A stretch of DNA of 64,000 bases, taken from the NCBI GenBank assembly GCA_963921935.1, contig OY998177.1:9761754-9825753 (forward strand). The letters run 5' to 3'. A program made the translations under genes and the position numbers. The DNA is from Galeruca laticollis. Its lineage: Eukaryota; Arthropoda; Insecta; Coleoptera; Chrysomelidae. The notes below the pieces were generated by a model, which searched no databases, was not told the DNA's origin, and saw nothing but the letters and a program-made list of their open reading frames with translations. Positions 31,030-43,215 of the stretch are shown in pieces. Position 1 is the first letter of the stretch, and the number at the start of each line of letters is the position of its first letter.

Positions 31030-32078
31030 AAGCTATTATTTATAACAATGTTTTAGAAGATGTAATTTGCCACAATTCGCAGATAGAAATAGTACAAATG
31101 CATCATGATCGTAAGAATTATCACAGAGGAATTAATGAAACTGAAATAGGAATTAAACGTAAATATTATTGGCCAAGTATCAGAAGTACTGTAACTAAAT
31201 ATATAAATAATTGCGAGCTATGTCAAAAGATGAAATATGACAGAAATCCCCCAAAGCAAAAATTCGAATCAACACCAACACCGAATAAACCTTTTGAAAT
31301 AGTTCACGCAGATGTTTTCACAATTGAAGGACAAAAATTCCTGACAGTTATTGATAGATTTAGTAAATATGCGCAAGCATATCATTTAGTAGGAGTAACC
31401 GCAATACATATAACTTAATCTTTCATGAATCTTCTCACTCATTATGGTGCACCTAAAATGTTAGTAATTGATAGCGGTACCGAATTAAAAAATCATGTTA
31501 TTGAAGACTTCGCAAAATTACACAAAATTGAACTTCATTATACTACGGCATTGAATCCAAATTCTAATAGCATAATTGAACGTTCTCACTCAACTTTAAT
31601 TATTAGAATTATACACGAAACTCATGAAAATCTCAATATCTTAAACCAAATGCCTTATGCAATTTTAGGATACAATAACTCCATTCATAGTGCGACAGAG
31701 TTCCGTCCAATAGAAATTATTTCAGGACATTTAGATACAAACAACCCTCTTAATATTGACATTAATCAAACATTGTATTCGAATTGCATAACTAAACATA
31801 AAGGAACTACCGCTGAAATTTATAAAACGTTAAATGAACACATGGCAAATCAAAAATAAAAAATGTTGGAAAAGACTAACGAAAATAGACATGAACCATT
31901 TACTTACGACCCAGGTGCATTATCATATCATAAAACTAATGCTCGTAATAAAATTAGTCCTAGATTTAAAGCAGAACCAATAGAACAAAGCGAAAAAGTT
32001 GAAGCTTACAAAACAATCTCACCTCGTAATAGCAAACAAAAATCAGTTACCGCCACCTATCATAAAAATAACTTATAA
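31030..32078 (+). pseudogene. gypsy integrase
   Basis: The HHCC zinc domain is seen as MHHDRKNYHRGINETEIG and YINNCELCQKMKYDRNPP. The core follows with PFEIVHADVFTIEGQKFLTV (first Asp). After a stop at 31419, PKMLVIDSGTELKNHV holds the second Asp and NPNSNSIIERSHSTLI the Glu. The C-terminal part after a stop at about 31857 has DPGALSYHKTNARNKISPRF, a GPY/F-like region. Three catalytic residues are kept but two stops interrupt the chain. It overlaps the start of the env-like gene. Confidence 0.85.
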
Positions 32079-32477
32079 CGGCCACTTGCTAATCAAAAAA
32101 TTTTACCATTACAGAATCCTCCTATCGCTGGTAGTAGCAAGACAGGCACAGGAAATTAAAATTGTTACTTTGGAGTCCAATCCAGGCATTCCCCGTACAA
32201 ATTAGGAAATGCTAGATTACAATCTACCCATAATTCTTTTATCCATTACTTTGATCTAAACCCTATAGAAACCAAATTACTTCATATAACAAATCAGTTC
32301 GAAAATGTTTTGCAGGTAATTAATATCGAAAATCAAATTTTTGTAAATGAACTTAACTTCTTGATTAATTTAATAAAATATCAAATGAAGCAATGCAAAG
32401 AAAAATTGAATTTTGTACACGGCAGTAAAAGAATTAAGAGAGAAATTTTAAATGGTTTAGGAACAATATTCAAAAGC

Positions 32478-33602
32478 TGTTCAAGATTGTAAAATCTTGA
32501 AATTTATTTGTTTACGATACCTTTGAAATATGTGAGTATGCGTCCTTTTTTTATTGTATATATTTAAGGCGTAAATTCATTTTAGTTAATAGCGTTGTAA
32601 AAATATGTTGCAGAATTGATAAGATCTTTATATTGTTGTAAATTCAAAGGATAGTTTCATTTTATTTCCAAAATACTTATAAAATATCACGTTTTGCAAC
32701 AATAATTGTAAATTGTTTTGTATGGGCATAGAATAACATATTTTTGAAAGTCGACATCTAGTCGCATTGTCCTATAGTTAAGAAGTTAGGAAAAGGTCAC
32801 GTTTCACCCTATCATATATTGTATTGTAAAAACCCTAAATTTAGTGTCACTCCTGCATGAATTTTATGGTCGATGTTCGGAAGATATGAAAGACATTTTT
32901 GAATTACCTTTCTGAGTAAAGAGGTTACAATTGCTATTGTAGTATTCCAAAGAAATTTAACTAACTATTGGCGGCACCCATAGTTGATTCTTGTCTAGGA
33001 ACCCGACAAGTCAAATGATACTGGCCAATAGGAAATATTTATTTTCGTTTGGTCAACCCAATCCACGTGTAAACACGCCCCTCGCAGATTTCTATTTAAC
33101 ACGTCTCACAACGTGAATAAATCAGTTTTTAACTCATCGAATCGAGCGCAACGCTCAACATCAAAGTTAGTTTCTAACTCATCGAATCGAGAACAGCGCT
33201 CAACATCAAAGTTTCTAACTCATCGAATCGAGCTCAACGCTCAACATCAAAGTTCTCTCACTCATCAAAGTTAGTTTTTCACTCATCAGTTTTACACTCA
33301 CCGAAGCGAGTTCAATACTCTCGATAGCAAAGTTTTACACTCATCGACGCGAGTTTTACACACTCATCGAATCGAGCTCAACGCTCAATAACAAAATTAG
33401 TTCAATATTCATCAAATCGAAACATAAAGTGTCTTCCGATCTGAAACCACCTAAGTTCACCATTCACAACTTTGTATCATTTTGTAAATATGTATATAAT
33501 AAATTATTAATTTCGACAATAATTTTGTCAAATTGAGATTATTTACCCAGTTGAATGTCCACGCCAGTTGACGAAGTTCAGCTAGAAATATAATCAAAAA
33601 CA
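32478..33602 (+). mobile_element. Solo LTR (TG...CA, 5-bp target duplication) inside env
   Basis: The insert starts TGTTCAAG and ends CAAAAACA, with AAAGC directly repeated on both sides (32473-32477 and 33603-33607). Without it the env-like frame is continuous across the site. Internally there is a TATA-like TATTTAACACG (about 33097), AATAAA signals (near 33113 and 33498) and a tandem repeat region. At 1125 bp with no coding potential, a solo LTR left by recombination is the simplest reading. It is not the same as any other LTR-like sequence I see in the window. Integration postdates the env insertion site. Confidence 0.7.
33130..33420 (+). repeat. Tandem repeats within the solo LTR
   Basis: A unit of about 35 bp built from ACTCATCGAATCGAGC, CAACGCTCAACATCAAAGTT and TTAGTTTCT is repeated about seven times with variation and partial units. 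Irregular length and no unique spacers rule out a CRISPR array. It lies downstream of the TATA-like motif, in the transcribed part of the LTR. Confidence 0.75.
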
Positions 33603-34080
33603 AAAGCATATCTGGTAACTTAGATGCAGAAGATGACAAACGTTACGATGATGCCATTGTTTTATTGAGTTCAAATCTAAAAGATATAGCAAACACTTTG
33701 AACAAAGAAATATCATTTACCAGTCAAATTATAGACGATTATAACAGTAGTATCTCACTAATAAAACAAAATGAAAAAGAGATAACAGGAAAACTAAATG
33801 AGTTAAGTTCTGAACTGAAAAATTTGTTAATGATTTTTCCTCTTATTTCCTAGCATAAAATACTCTTGATCAAATACAAGCAGCGCTTAAAATCTTAATA
33901 GAAATACTAAATGATATTGAAAATTCTATTGCATTTGCAAAATTAGAAACGTTGCATTATAGTGTTCTAAAGTTTGAACATGTAGAATTTATAGTCACAT
34001 ATTATCCAATCAATACCCTAATCTTTGTTGTTGTAGTTATATTTACTGTAATGTGAAATATTTTCATGATAAACATAGAT

Positions 34081-34675
34081 ATCAAAACTCAAAACCACAA
34101 ATTGGTATCTATTCTTTCCGAAACAGAACTATAATCGATTTTTTATTATAGAATATTGAAGGGAATATTTATCAATATTTCAGTTATTGTATTCTAATGA
34201 TCAGAATATTTCAACACAAAAATTTAGATGCGAGGGAAGAAAATGTTGACATTGCTAGAACTAACATCAACGTGCTTTCTACATACTTTTCAATACATGA
34301 CCTGGCGTAATACTATGGTCAAATTATGTTTATTATTTGTTTAACAAGTCTATTTTTCTTGATGACAGATATAATTGTTTGCTTTTTCTTATCTATATCA
34401 AGTCTATACAAAACTAAATATTTTTCATTTTATTAATATCATATTTAAATATAAAATGATTATGTGAGTAATCATTGATTACTGTTTCATTTCAAGTGGT
34501 TAATTTTGTTACATTGTGTAAATTAATATGAACTACCGCGACTGGGTAAAGGAAAATTTTCCAAATATGAGACCCCTAAAATTGCATTTCAGCTTGGTTT
34601 TTCTTATAAAATTGTAGAATACAGTCACTAGTTATTAGTACATTTCATCCAAATAGGTGTGCTGTGATTATGCTT
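34081..34675. other. Sequence 3' of env, no gene
   Basis: AT-rich. The 3' untranslated part and 3' LTR of the gypsy element would be expected here, but no clean LTR start was found. Confidence 0.4.
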
Positions 34676-35689
34676 TAATTTTTTTTTCATTTTTATTGTT
34701 AGAGGGGGGGGGCGTGTTGAGGGGGTTCTATCCCCCCCGTAGATTTAGGATAGGGAACCCAGGATTAACAGATAGAGTTACTCAGGATTCAACATCTATT
34801 TTTTTATTACCTAAATTTCAATTTGAAGAGTATTAATGAACTCCATAATTATTTTAATTACCTTTACATTGATTTGGCTTAGAATACATGGAAGTGAAAT
34901 GGGGGCTGGACATCATATTTTAATCAATTCTTTGTATGTGTCAAAATTTGCAGTTTGATTCAAGGAACATTCGAGAAATACATGATGTAGATCCTCAGTT
35001 TGCCCACATTCACATTATTGATCATCAATAACTCCGATTTTAAAAATATGTGGTTTACTAAAGGTATGCCCTGTTTTGAGCCTTATTATTGTTGTTATAT
35101 GTCTATGATCTGTATAAAGGAACTTCAAAAACCAAGGTTCATGAGGAAAATTATCCAGGTTAAGATACCATTTCTATTTTATCGTGAAGGATTTGGCCCA
35201 GTTATTATTATGTAAGTTCAAAATTTGCTTTTTAAAAATGGGTAGTAGTCATATTTTTCAATTTTAGTATCAGCTCAAACTTTTAGTATTCTACCTACAT
35301 TAGCTAGTGGGTCAACTTGTTTATTTCACGTTACACCCTTATGTTCGGGGATCCATGCTAGGACAAACTCAAAATTGGCTTTACTTGGATGTAAAATTGA
35401 ACTTCTAGTTTTTAATGCATTATAATTATTGTTACCATATTTTGTGTTTTCTATCTTATTAATGGCACTCAGTGAAACTTATTTTTCCATGCATACCTCT
35501 ACAGCTCTATTAATAGCTATGATTCCAGCCGGACATACCTGTGTGTGATCAAATAGTCTTGTTGAAAAACTATAAATAATATCCGGAATATGAATCGCAC
35601 ATCCTGCACTTTGATTTGTTGGATTTAATGAACTGTAATAAACGCGAATACCAAATAGAAAATTTTAAATTAGTAGGTTAGGTAATTTC

Positions 35690-36578
35690 ATCATATTAAG
35701 TAAAATAAATAAACATTATAGGTTGTTCGAAGACCTGAAAATTGCAACTTACGCACTGAACGAGATTGTCGATAAACATTTCTTACTCATAGATCAGCAG
35801 AATTTTTATTATAGACTCTGCTTTCACTTTCTGTTGATACAAAGTGCAATGACTCAAAACCACAGCCGTTTTGTATGGTATTGTTTTAGGAACAAAATAA
35901 GTATTTCTCGCAACGAGGCAGGGGCACTTCGAAATAGGGGTTAAATCATACGCCCCTCGCACACGATGAACATATTAAATGATAAGTGGGCAATCATTTT
36001 GTTCTATTTCATGGTGAGGGATATTATTTTTGTTTTGTTGGTAGTCATATGTTATACAGCGAAATATTTAGTAGGTACAATTTATAGATAAGTGTATAGT
36101 TACTTTTATAGTGGGGAAATTTAATATTTGTTTGAAAATTGGGATTTTTTTTATATATACAGAGAAAGTTTCATTATATTTTTTTTATACAACTTTGTGG
36201 TTTCCCGATACTTTATTTAGAAACCTACCCCGAATTTTCCCCTAGAGTGTGTGGGTACGAGGCCGAACTGAGAGAACAATCCTGTCCTGGCGAAGGAGAT
36301 CAAACCGTTTTAAGCCCAGGCGATTCCCGTCGAAATCGGACTGGAATTGCCTTTTTTACGCTCGGCTGCATATTTAAGAAAAGAATTGGTGACAGCAGGT
36401 ATTATAGTTGGTGACAGCGGACCCGGTATAGAAGGGGTCAAATTTATCACGTTTGAGGGCCAAAGTATTACAATAGGGTCACTATAACAAGGCCACATTT
36501 ATTACACTGGTGACAGCGTTTTTTTTTGTTAATAAACAGCTCAGTAACAAAGGGTAGAGTTGTAAATCTGGTGACAGC
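35690..36578. mobile_element. LTR-like insertion in the LINE RNase H
   Basis: The LINE frame stops at TDGSLTN on one side and resumes at about 35670 on the other, so about 900 bp is inserted. The insert has AT-rich sequence and then a GC-richer leader-like part (GTGTGTGGGTACGAGGCCGA, GTCCTGGCGAAGGAGATCAA). A series of TGGTGACAGC motifs runs up to its right edge at 36578. TGGTGACAGC immediately after an LTR is a common primer-binding site in insect LTR elements. Two short plus-strand frames (73 and 91 codons) have no recognised domain. Exact borders and LTR ends are uncertain. Confidence 0.5.
36387..36578 (+). repeat. Four copies of PBS-like TGGTGACAGC
   Basis: Exact copies of TGGTGACAGC lie at 36387-36396, 36409-36418, 36508-36517 and 36569-36578, all in the same orientation. 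Spacing is irregular (22, 99 and 61 bp). The last ends exactly at the junction with the LINE. Confidence 0.8.
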
Positions 36579-37197
36579 ATTTGTTAGAGAGCCATCTGTC
36601 TATACCCATGTATATATCCCAAACTCATTTAAAAAGCATTGCTTACTATATATAGCACTTTTAGTTGATGTTGAGCAAATTGTTTGAATTTTATTAACTT
36701 GATCATCTACTTCAATTTGAAAGCACGGGTTTACCTATGTTTTAGGTAAGTTGATAATTTCTTGATCTGCTTCTAATTTAGCCTCAATAAGAGATGGAGG
36801 GTTTTTAGTTCTCCAATAACATATTCTATCTAAACACTTGTTTTTCAATGAATTCAATATTTTATTAAGAGGAATTTCATTATCTGCTATGATTTTGGAA
36901 TGAAACTTTATAGCCGGCAACAGTCTTCTCTACTCCTAGTCAGATTTCTCCAGATTCTGCCAGTAGACAATTAATAGGTGCTGTTTTCATTACACCTGTA
37001 ATTAACCTCAATCTTTTAAATTGTATCCTATCTAGCACATTTAATATTGTTTCGTTACATGGTTTCAATACAAAACTAGCATAATCCAAGTAAGATCTAA
37101 TAATACCTTTATATATCATAAGCATTGTAGATGGATCTGCACCCCAGTGAATACTTCTTACTGCTCTCATTATATTCGTTTCGAAACAAAACGGCAC

Positions 37198-37882
37198 TCA
37201 CTATCCATGTTTTAGAAAACCAACACGAATTTGATTTCGAAAACACAAAAATTCTTTGAAGTGAAAACCACAAGAAAAACGCGAAGTTCTAGAAATGATA
37301 GAAATACAAAGAAAAACCAGTTCCGTAAATTTAAAGACTGACACAAAAAATCTTAGTAAAATTTATAATAACATTATAAAAACTTAGAAATATAGAGAAA
37401 CACGTGGCACATTCCAAATATAATAAATTTATTACCACTCCCTATATAAATATAAAATCCATTTATCACCACTCCCTATATAAATATAAAATCCATTTTA
37501 ATACCAGTCAACACAAAAACGACACATTAAAATCTCGTTACGGCTGCTTTCATTGTATAGAACAAATACTCGTATATTCCAATACAAATTTTCATCAATG
37601 AATGTCATATTTTTAAAATGTTCGTTTTGTTTGGGTGTGATGCGTCCTAAAACATCTATAAAATATATTGAATAATCAAATGAACGTTCTGTCGAAGGTA
37701 AGATTTATTTGTTTAGCTTTTAAAAATTCTTTCTGTAACTTGTATTATTTCTTTTAGTTTTAACAAAAAAATGTATTTCTGATGAAGGTCATGGAAAGTA
37801 AGTCCGAAACGTTAAATAAAAATGTATTAACTACTAGTTAATTGTCTTTAAAAATGGTACTCAATCCCAAGAATATAAAATG

Positions 37883-37885
<3 letters not shown>
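37198..37885. other. No gene; short tandem duplication
   Basis: Sequence upstream of the truncated LINE. At 37431-37499 a unit of about 34 bp with CCACTCCCTATATAAATATA is present twice in tandem. About 37780-37830 (GATGAAGGTCATGGAAAGTA then AAACGTTAAATAAA) resembles 3' sequence of Penelope-like elements, but this is weak. Confidence 0.45.

Positions 37886-37938
<53 letters not shown>
37886..37938. repeat. (TA)n microsatellite
   Basis: Pure TA repeat of about 26 units. Confidence 0.95.
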
Positions 37939-37941
<3 letters not shown>

Positions 37942-38280
37942 GAATGGTACAAATGAGGTCTAATTTTCTCGTATTTTCATATAGTAAGATACAATGAGGG
38001 TCCACTTTGGTCTTTGAGGGTCGGACCCCGATTGTCTTTACGATGTAAAGATACAATCAGGGACAGCCGAACATTGCCGATCGGTTAATGTAACATGCGC
38101 ACACGGGTGTTAATAAAAGAGTAAAACCATTTTATCCAGTGGTTTTGAAACGGTTTTAATGAACAGTGCGGTCGTATCGCTTTCCGCATTTAGACGATAG
38201 AGGTCGCTGTTCATTCTTAATAAACAATGGAATTATTAACCAGATGTTTTTTATCTATCTATGGAATTAGGTAAATTACC
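37939..38280. other. Spacer, no gene
   Basis: Contains GAGGGTCCACTTTGGTC, GGGTCGGACCCCGATTG and an imperfect inverted pair around CGATGTAAAGATACAATCAG. No frame of note. Confidence 0.4.
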
Positions 38281-41200
38281 AAAGGTCACCAAAATTACTA
38301 AAAATTATCCAAAAATTACCAATAAATACCAAGAATTACAAAAATAACTAAAAATCACCAAAATTACCAATAAATACGAAAAATTAACAAAATTACTAAA
38401 AATTGGCAATACTCACCAAAACTACCAAATATAATCAATATTACCAACATATAACAAAAATCACCAAAAAATACCAATAATTACCAAGAAATACTAGGAT
38501 TACCAAAAATTACCAGAAATTACCAAAAATTACCAAAAATTACTAAAAAGTACCAAAATCACCATGATATTCTAAAAATCACCAAAAATCACTAAAATTA
38601 CAAAATATAATCAAAATTACCAGTATATTCCAAAAATATTTCCGAAAATTATCCATAAAATACCAATAATATCAAAAATCGCCAGGAATTTCTAAAAATT
38701 GCCAAAAATTATCAAAAACTAACAAAAAGCAACAGAAATCAACAAAAATTGACAAAAATTAACAAAAATCACCAAATATTAACAAAAATCACCAAATATT
38801 ACCAAAAAATTACCAAAAATTAACAATAAACTTCAAAATTGGTAAAAATTACAGACAATCACCAAAATTACCAAATATAATCAAAATCACAAAAAAAACC
38901 AAACGTTAAAATTGCCAAAAATTACCAAAATTTCAAAAAATACCAAAAATTTACAAAAATTTACAAAAATTAACAAAATTAACAGAAATTAACAAAAATT
39001 GACAAATATTACCAAAAATTACCAAAAATTACCAAAAATTGACAAAAACTACCAAAAATCACCAAAAATTAATAAAAATTACCAAAAACCACTAAAATTT
39101 CAAAAAATTACCAAAAATTACCAAAAATTACCAAAAATTACCAAAATTACCAAAAATTACCAAAAATTACCAAAAATTACCAAAAATTACCAGAAATTAC
39201 CAAAAATTACCAAAAACTAACAAAAAGCAACAGAAATCAACAGAAATCAACAAAAATTGACAAAAATTGACAAAAATCAACAAAAACCACCAAATATTGA
39301 CAAAAATCACCAAATATTACCAAAAATTTACCAAAAATTAACAATAAACTCGTAAATTACCAAAATTGGTAAAAATTACAGAAAATTACCAAAAATTACC
39401 AAAAATTGACAAAAATTAACAAAAATTTACAAATATTAACAAAAATCATCAGATATTAACAAAAATTGACCAATATTAGGAAAAATTACCAAAAATTGCC
39501 AAAAATCACCTAAATTTCAAAAAATTGCCAAAAATCACCAAAATTTCAAAAAATTACCATAAATTGACAAAAATTAACAAAAACCAACAAAAATCACCAA
39601 AAATTAACAAAAATTACCAAAATTTAAAAAAATCACCAAAAACTGAAAAAAATTACCAAAAATCACCAAAGTTTAAAAAAATTACCAAAAATTGACAAAA
39701 ATTAACAAAAAACAAAAAATAATAAAAATCACCAAAAAATACCAGAAATTATCAAAAATTACCAAAATTTCAAAAAATTAACAAAAACTACCAAAAATCA
39801 CTAAGATTTCAAAAAATTACCAAAAATTACCAAAAAGTACCAAAAAATACCAAAAATTACCAAAAATTACCAAAAATTACCAAAAAATCACCAAAAATTG
39901 CCAAAACTTGCAAAAATTATCAAAAATTAACAAAAAGCAACAGAAATCAACTAAAATTGACAAAAATCACCAAATATTACCAAAAAATTACCAAAAATTA
40001 ACAATAAACTCCAAAATTACCAAAATTGGTAAAAAATACAGAAAATCACCAAAATTACCAAATATAATCAAAATCACAAAAAATAACTAAATATTACCAA
40101 ACATTAAAATTACCAAGAATTTCCAGACTTTCAAAAAATTACCAAAAATTGACAAAAATTAACAAAAATTTACAAAAATTAACAAAAATTGACCAATATT
40201 ACGAAAATTTACCAAAAATTGCCAAAAATTAACAAAAATCAGCAAAATTTCAAAAAATTACCATTAATTGACAAAAATTATCAAAAACCAACAAAAATTC
40301 ACAAATATTTACAAAAATTAACAAAAATCACCAAAAATTATCGAATATTACCAAAATTTAGAAAATCACCAAAAATTGACAAAAATTACCAAAAATTACC
40401 AAAAATTAACGAAAATTACCAAAAATTACGAAAAATCACTAAAATCTCAAAAAATAACCAAAAGTTACCAAGAGTTACCAAAAATTACCAAAAATTACCA
40501 AAAATCACTAAAATCTCAAACAATAACCAAAAATTACCAAAAGTTACCAAAAGTTACCAAAAGTTACCAAAAATTACCAAAAATTGACGAAAATTAACAA
40601 AAATTCACGCTAATTTACAAAAAATAACAAAAATTACCAAGGATTACCAAAAGTTACCAAAAATTACCAAAAATCACCAAAATTACCAAAAATTACCAAA
40701 AATTGTCAAAAATAAAAAAAAACTAACAAAAATTACCAAGAATTACCAAAAATTACCAGAATTTCAAAAAATTACCAAAAATTGACAAAAACTAACAAAA
40801 TCTACAAAAATCACCAAGAATTACCAATAAGTACCAAAATTTCCAAAAATTACCAAAAATTACCACAAATTAACAAAAACTAACAATAAGTGACAAAAAT
40901 TAACAGAAATTAACAAAAATCACCAACAATCACCAAAAAATACCAATAAACTCCTAAATTACCAAAACTGGCAAACATTAAAGAAAATTACCTAATATAA
41001 TCAAAGTTACTAAATATTATCAAACATCAAAATTACCAATAATTAACAAAAATTACCATTATTTAACAAAAATTACCATTAATTAACAAAAATTAACAAA
41101 AATTAATAGAAATTAACAAAAATTAACAAAAACTATCAGAAACTAGCAGAAACCACCAAAAATTAATAAACATCAAAATTATCAAGAAATTCCAAAAATT

Positions 41201-41302
41201 AGCAAAAATAACCAAATTACCAATTAATACGAAAAATTACCAAAATTACAGAAAATCACCAAAATTACCAAATATAATCAAAATCACCAAAATTACTAAA
41301 TA
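38281..41302 (+). repeat. 10-bp minisatellite, block 1
   Basis: Degenerate tandem copies of a 10-bp unit close to ACCAAAAATT fill 3 kb. Variants include ATTGACAAAA, ATTAACAAAA and ATCACCAAAA. The plus strand is nearly devoid of G. Longer-period markers such as ACCAAATATAATCAAAAT recur at irregular intervals (38420, 38605, 38868, 40058, 40990, 41265). Long frames coding (KITKNYQKLP)n are simply 10-bp units read in threes. The A5-tracts fall about one helical turn apart. Confidence 0.95.
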
Positions 41303-41780
41303 CAGGGCTTTTAGTGATTTCCTTTTTTCCTTAAAGTCCCTTTTTTGTGATAGGAGGAGCATATTGAGATAATCCCCAATTATGTAAAACCTGACGGGGC
41401 TTTTACCTTTTTGGAAAAAGCTTTTATTTTATATAATAATATTTAGTCAAGTACCAAAATACTAGAGAGTGACTAATGCCTGAGTCGGTGCCATGAGATA
41501 CTGAACCGAAAATACCCTAACATAATGAAGGTAACTATCGCGAGACCTCCAAAATTAGTAGAGGTAGCAGTGAATTCGCACAATTCTTGCCTCTGTGGTA
41601 TGGTATTTTCACTTTAGTATCGCAAAGAACTGACTGAATCGCGGTGTTAGTCACTCTCTAGTATTTTGATACTCACTAAGTATTACCGGTCTTATTAGAA
41701 AACTCGATCAATTAGTTAACAATTCGTGTAAAATTTTTGATTTCGGGATTTTTTAACTAGAAACTTAAAATTTCATGATT
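41303..41780. mobile_element. Truncated 5' end of hAT-like element, duplicated with the satellite
   Basis: Matches 43216-43770, starting CAGGGCTTTTAGTGA and ending AAAATTTCATGATT, with some internal deletions. The satellite to its left, including the last ATTACTAAATA, is the same as that left of the full element at 43216. It therefore arose by duplication of satellite plus element end (offset 1913 bp), not by a separate insertion. The satellite resumes immediately after 41780. Confidence 0.85.
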
Positions 41781-43215
41781 ACCAACAAATAACAAAAATC
41801 ACCAAAAAACACCAAACTTGCCAAAAATTACCAAGAAATACCAAAAATTACCAAGATTGCCAAAATTTACCAAAATTTACCAAAATTTACCAAAATTTAC
41901 CAAAATTTACCAAAATTTACCAAAATTTACCAAAATTTACCAAAATTTACCAAAATTTACCAAAATTTACCAAAATTTACCAAAATTTACCAAAATTTAC
42001 CAAAATTTACCAAAATTTACCAAAATTTACCAAAATTTACCAAAATTTACCAAAATTCACCAAAATTTACCAAAATTTACCAAAAATTACCAAAATTACC
42101 AAAAATTTACAAAAATACAAAAAATTACCAAAAATTACTAAAAAGTACCAAAATCACCAGAAATCACCACGATATTCTAAAAATCACCAAAAACTACAAA
42201 AAATTACCAAAACCACCAAAAATCAATAAGATTACAAAATATAATCAAAATTGCCAGTATATTCCGAAAATATTTCCAAAAATTATCCATAAAATACCAA
42301 TAATATCAAAATTACCAAAAATCACCAGGAATTTCTAAAAATTACCAAACATTAACAAAAACTAACAAAAATCAACAAACATTGACCAACACTGACAAAA
42401 ACTAACAAAAATCACCAAATATTACCTAAAAATTAATAAAAATCACCAATTATTACCAAAAATTACCAATAAACTCCAAAATTACCAAAATTGGCAAAAA
42501 TTACAGAAAATCGCCAAAATTACCAAATATAATCAAAATTACTAAATATCATCAATCATCAAAATTACTAAACATTACCAAAAATCACCAAAAATTACCT
42601 ACAATTACCAAAAATTAACAAAAACCAACAATAATTAACAGAAATTAACAAAAACTAACACAAATTAACAAAAATTAACAAAAATCACCAACAATCACCA
42701 AAAAAATACCAAAAATTACCAATAAACTCCAAAATTACCAAAACTGGCAAAAATTACAGTAAATCACCAAAATTACCAAATATAATCAAAATCACCAAAG
42801 TTATTAAATGTTATCAAACATCAAAATTACCCAAAATTACCAAAAATTACCAAAAATCACCAAAAATTACCAAAAATTACCAAAAATTACCAAAAATTAC
42901 CAAAAATTACCAAAAATTATCAAAAATTACCAAAAATTACCAAAAATCACAAAAATTACAAAAATTACCAAAAACTACCAATAATTAACAAAAATTACCT
43001 ATGATTAACAAAAATTAACAGAAATTAACAAAAATTAAATAAAACGAACAAAAACTAACAAAAACCCCCAAAAATTAATAAACCCCAAAATGATCAAGAA
43101 ATACTAAAAATTTGCAAAAATAACCAAATTACCAATTAATACGTAAAATTACCAAAATTAGCAAAAATTACAGAAAATCACCAAAATTACCAAATATAAT
43201 CAAAATTACTAAATA
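41781..43215 (+). repeat. 10-bp minisatellite, block 2
   Basis: As block 1. At 41861-42050 the unit CAAAATTTAC is repeated 19 times without a change, followed by one variant and two more perfect units. That is recent local homogenisation against the otherwise degenerate array. Confidence 0.95.

Larger units (their letters stand above)
26696..34080 (+). mobile_element. gypsy-family (errantivirus-type) retroelement, multiply interrupted
   Basis: In order on the plus strand: gag (26696-27960), a Tc1-like insertion (27965-29562), protease and start of RT (29579-30545), a large deletion, RNase H (30549-30910), integrase (31030-32078), and an env-like gene (about 32060-34080) split by a solo LTR (32478-33602). 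This order and the env-like third gene mark the errantivirus branch of insect gypsy elements. The 5' LTR is missing because the DIRS right end sits against gag at about 26705. I could not identify its own 3' LTR. It cannot be active. Confidence 0.85.
32060..34080 (+). pseudogene. Errantivirus env-like gene, interrupted
   Basis: A signal-peptide-like hydrophobic segment (about 32090-32140) begins the gene. A stop and frame changes follow. The piece at 32310-32492 has a basic RIKR furin-like cleavage site followed by a Gly-containing segment that would begin the membrane subunit. The gene is then split by a 1.1 kb LTR. It resumes at about 33608 with a polar, coiled-coil-like stretch (LSSNLKDIANTLNKEIS; EITGKLNELSSELKNLL), has further breaks near 33840, and ends with a membrane-anchor-like hydrophobic run at about 34005-34055. 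This layout matches insect errantivirus envelope genes. The insertion and several stops make it non-functional. Confidence 0.7.
34676..37197 (-). pseudogene. LINE ORF2 3' half: RT C-terminus and RNase H, 5'-truncated, split by insertion
   Basis: On the minus strand from 37197: ETNIMRAVRSIHWGADPSTM, IYKGIIRSYLDYASFVLKP, ILNVLDRIQFKRLRLITGVM and TAPINCLLAESGE. This is the thumb region of I/R1/Jockey-group RTs. After a stop near 36935 there is a connecting region and a TDGSLTN motif (RNase H, about 36590). The RNase H continues at 35640 beyond an insertion, with NQSAGCAIHIPD and FVLAWIPEHKGV, then NKQVDPLANVGR. A C-terminal segment with TEDLHHVFLECS-like spacing follows in broken frames. A poly(A)-like run (T9 on the plus strand, about 34679-34687) marks the 3' end. 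Presence of RNase H favours the I group. Confidence 0.75.

Noticed and set aside
33130..33420. CRISPR-like array of 35-bp repeats
   Set aside because: Units are irregular, adjoin directly without unique spacers, and lie in an eukaryotic LTR. It is an ordinary tandem repeat.
34700..34740. G-rich run as polypurine tract and 3' LTR start of the gypsy element
   Set aside because: The TGTTGAGGGGG sequence after the run does not match the other LTR-like sequence, and the stretch fits the 3' UTR of the minus-strand LINE, whose poly(A)-like end lies just below it.
37838..38056. Frame with poly(Ile-Tyr) as a protein
   Set aside because: It is the translation of the (TA)n microsatellite.
38999..42141. 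Long frames coding Lys/Tyr/Thr/Gln-rich repeats (KITKNYQKLP)n
   Set aside because: They are the 10-bp satellite unit read in threes; any frame lacking a stop in the unit stays open. No start context and no unique sequence.
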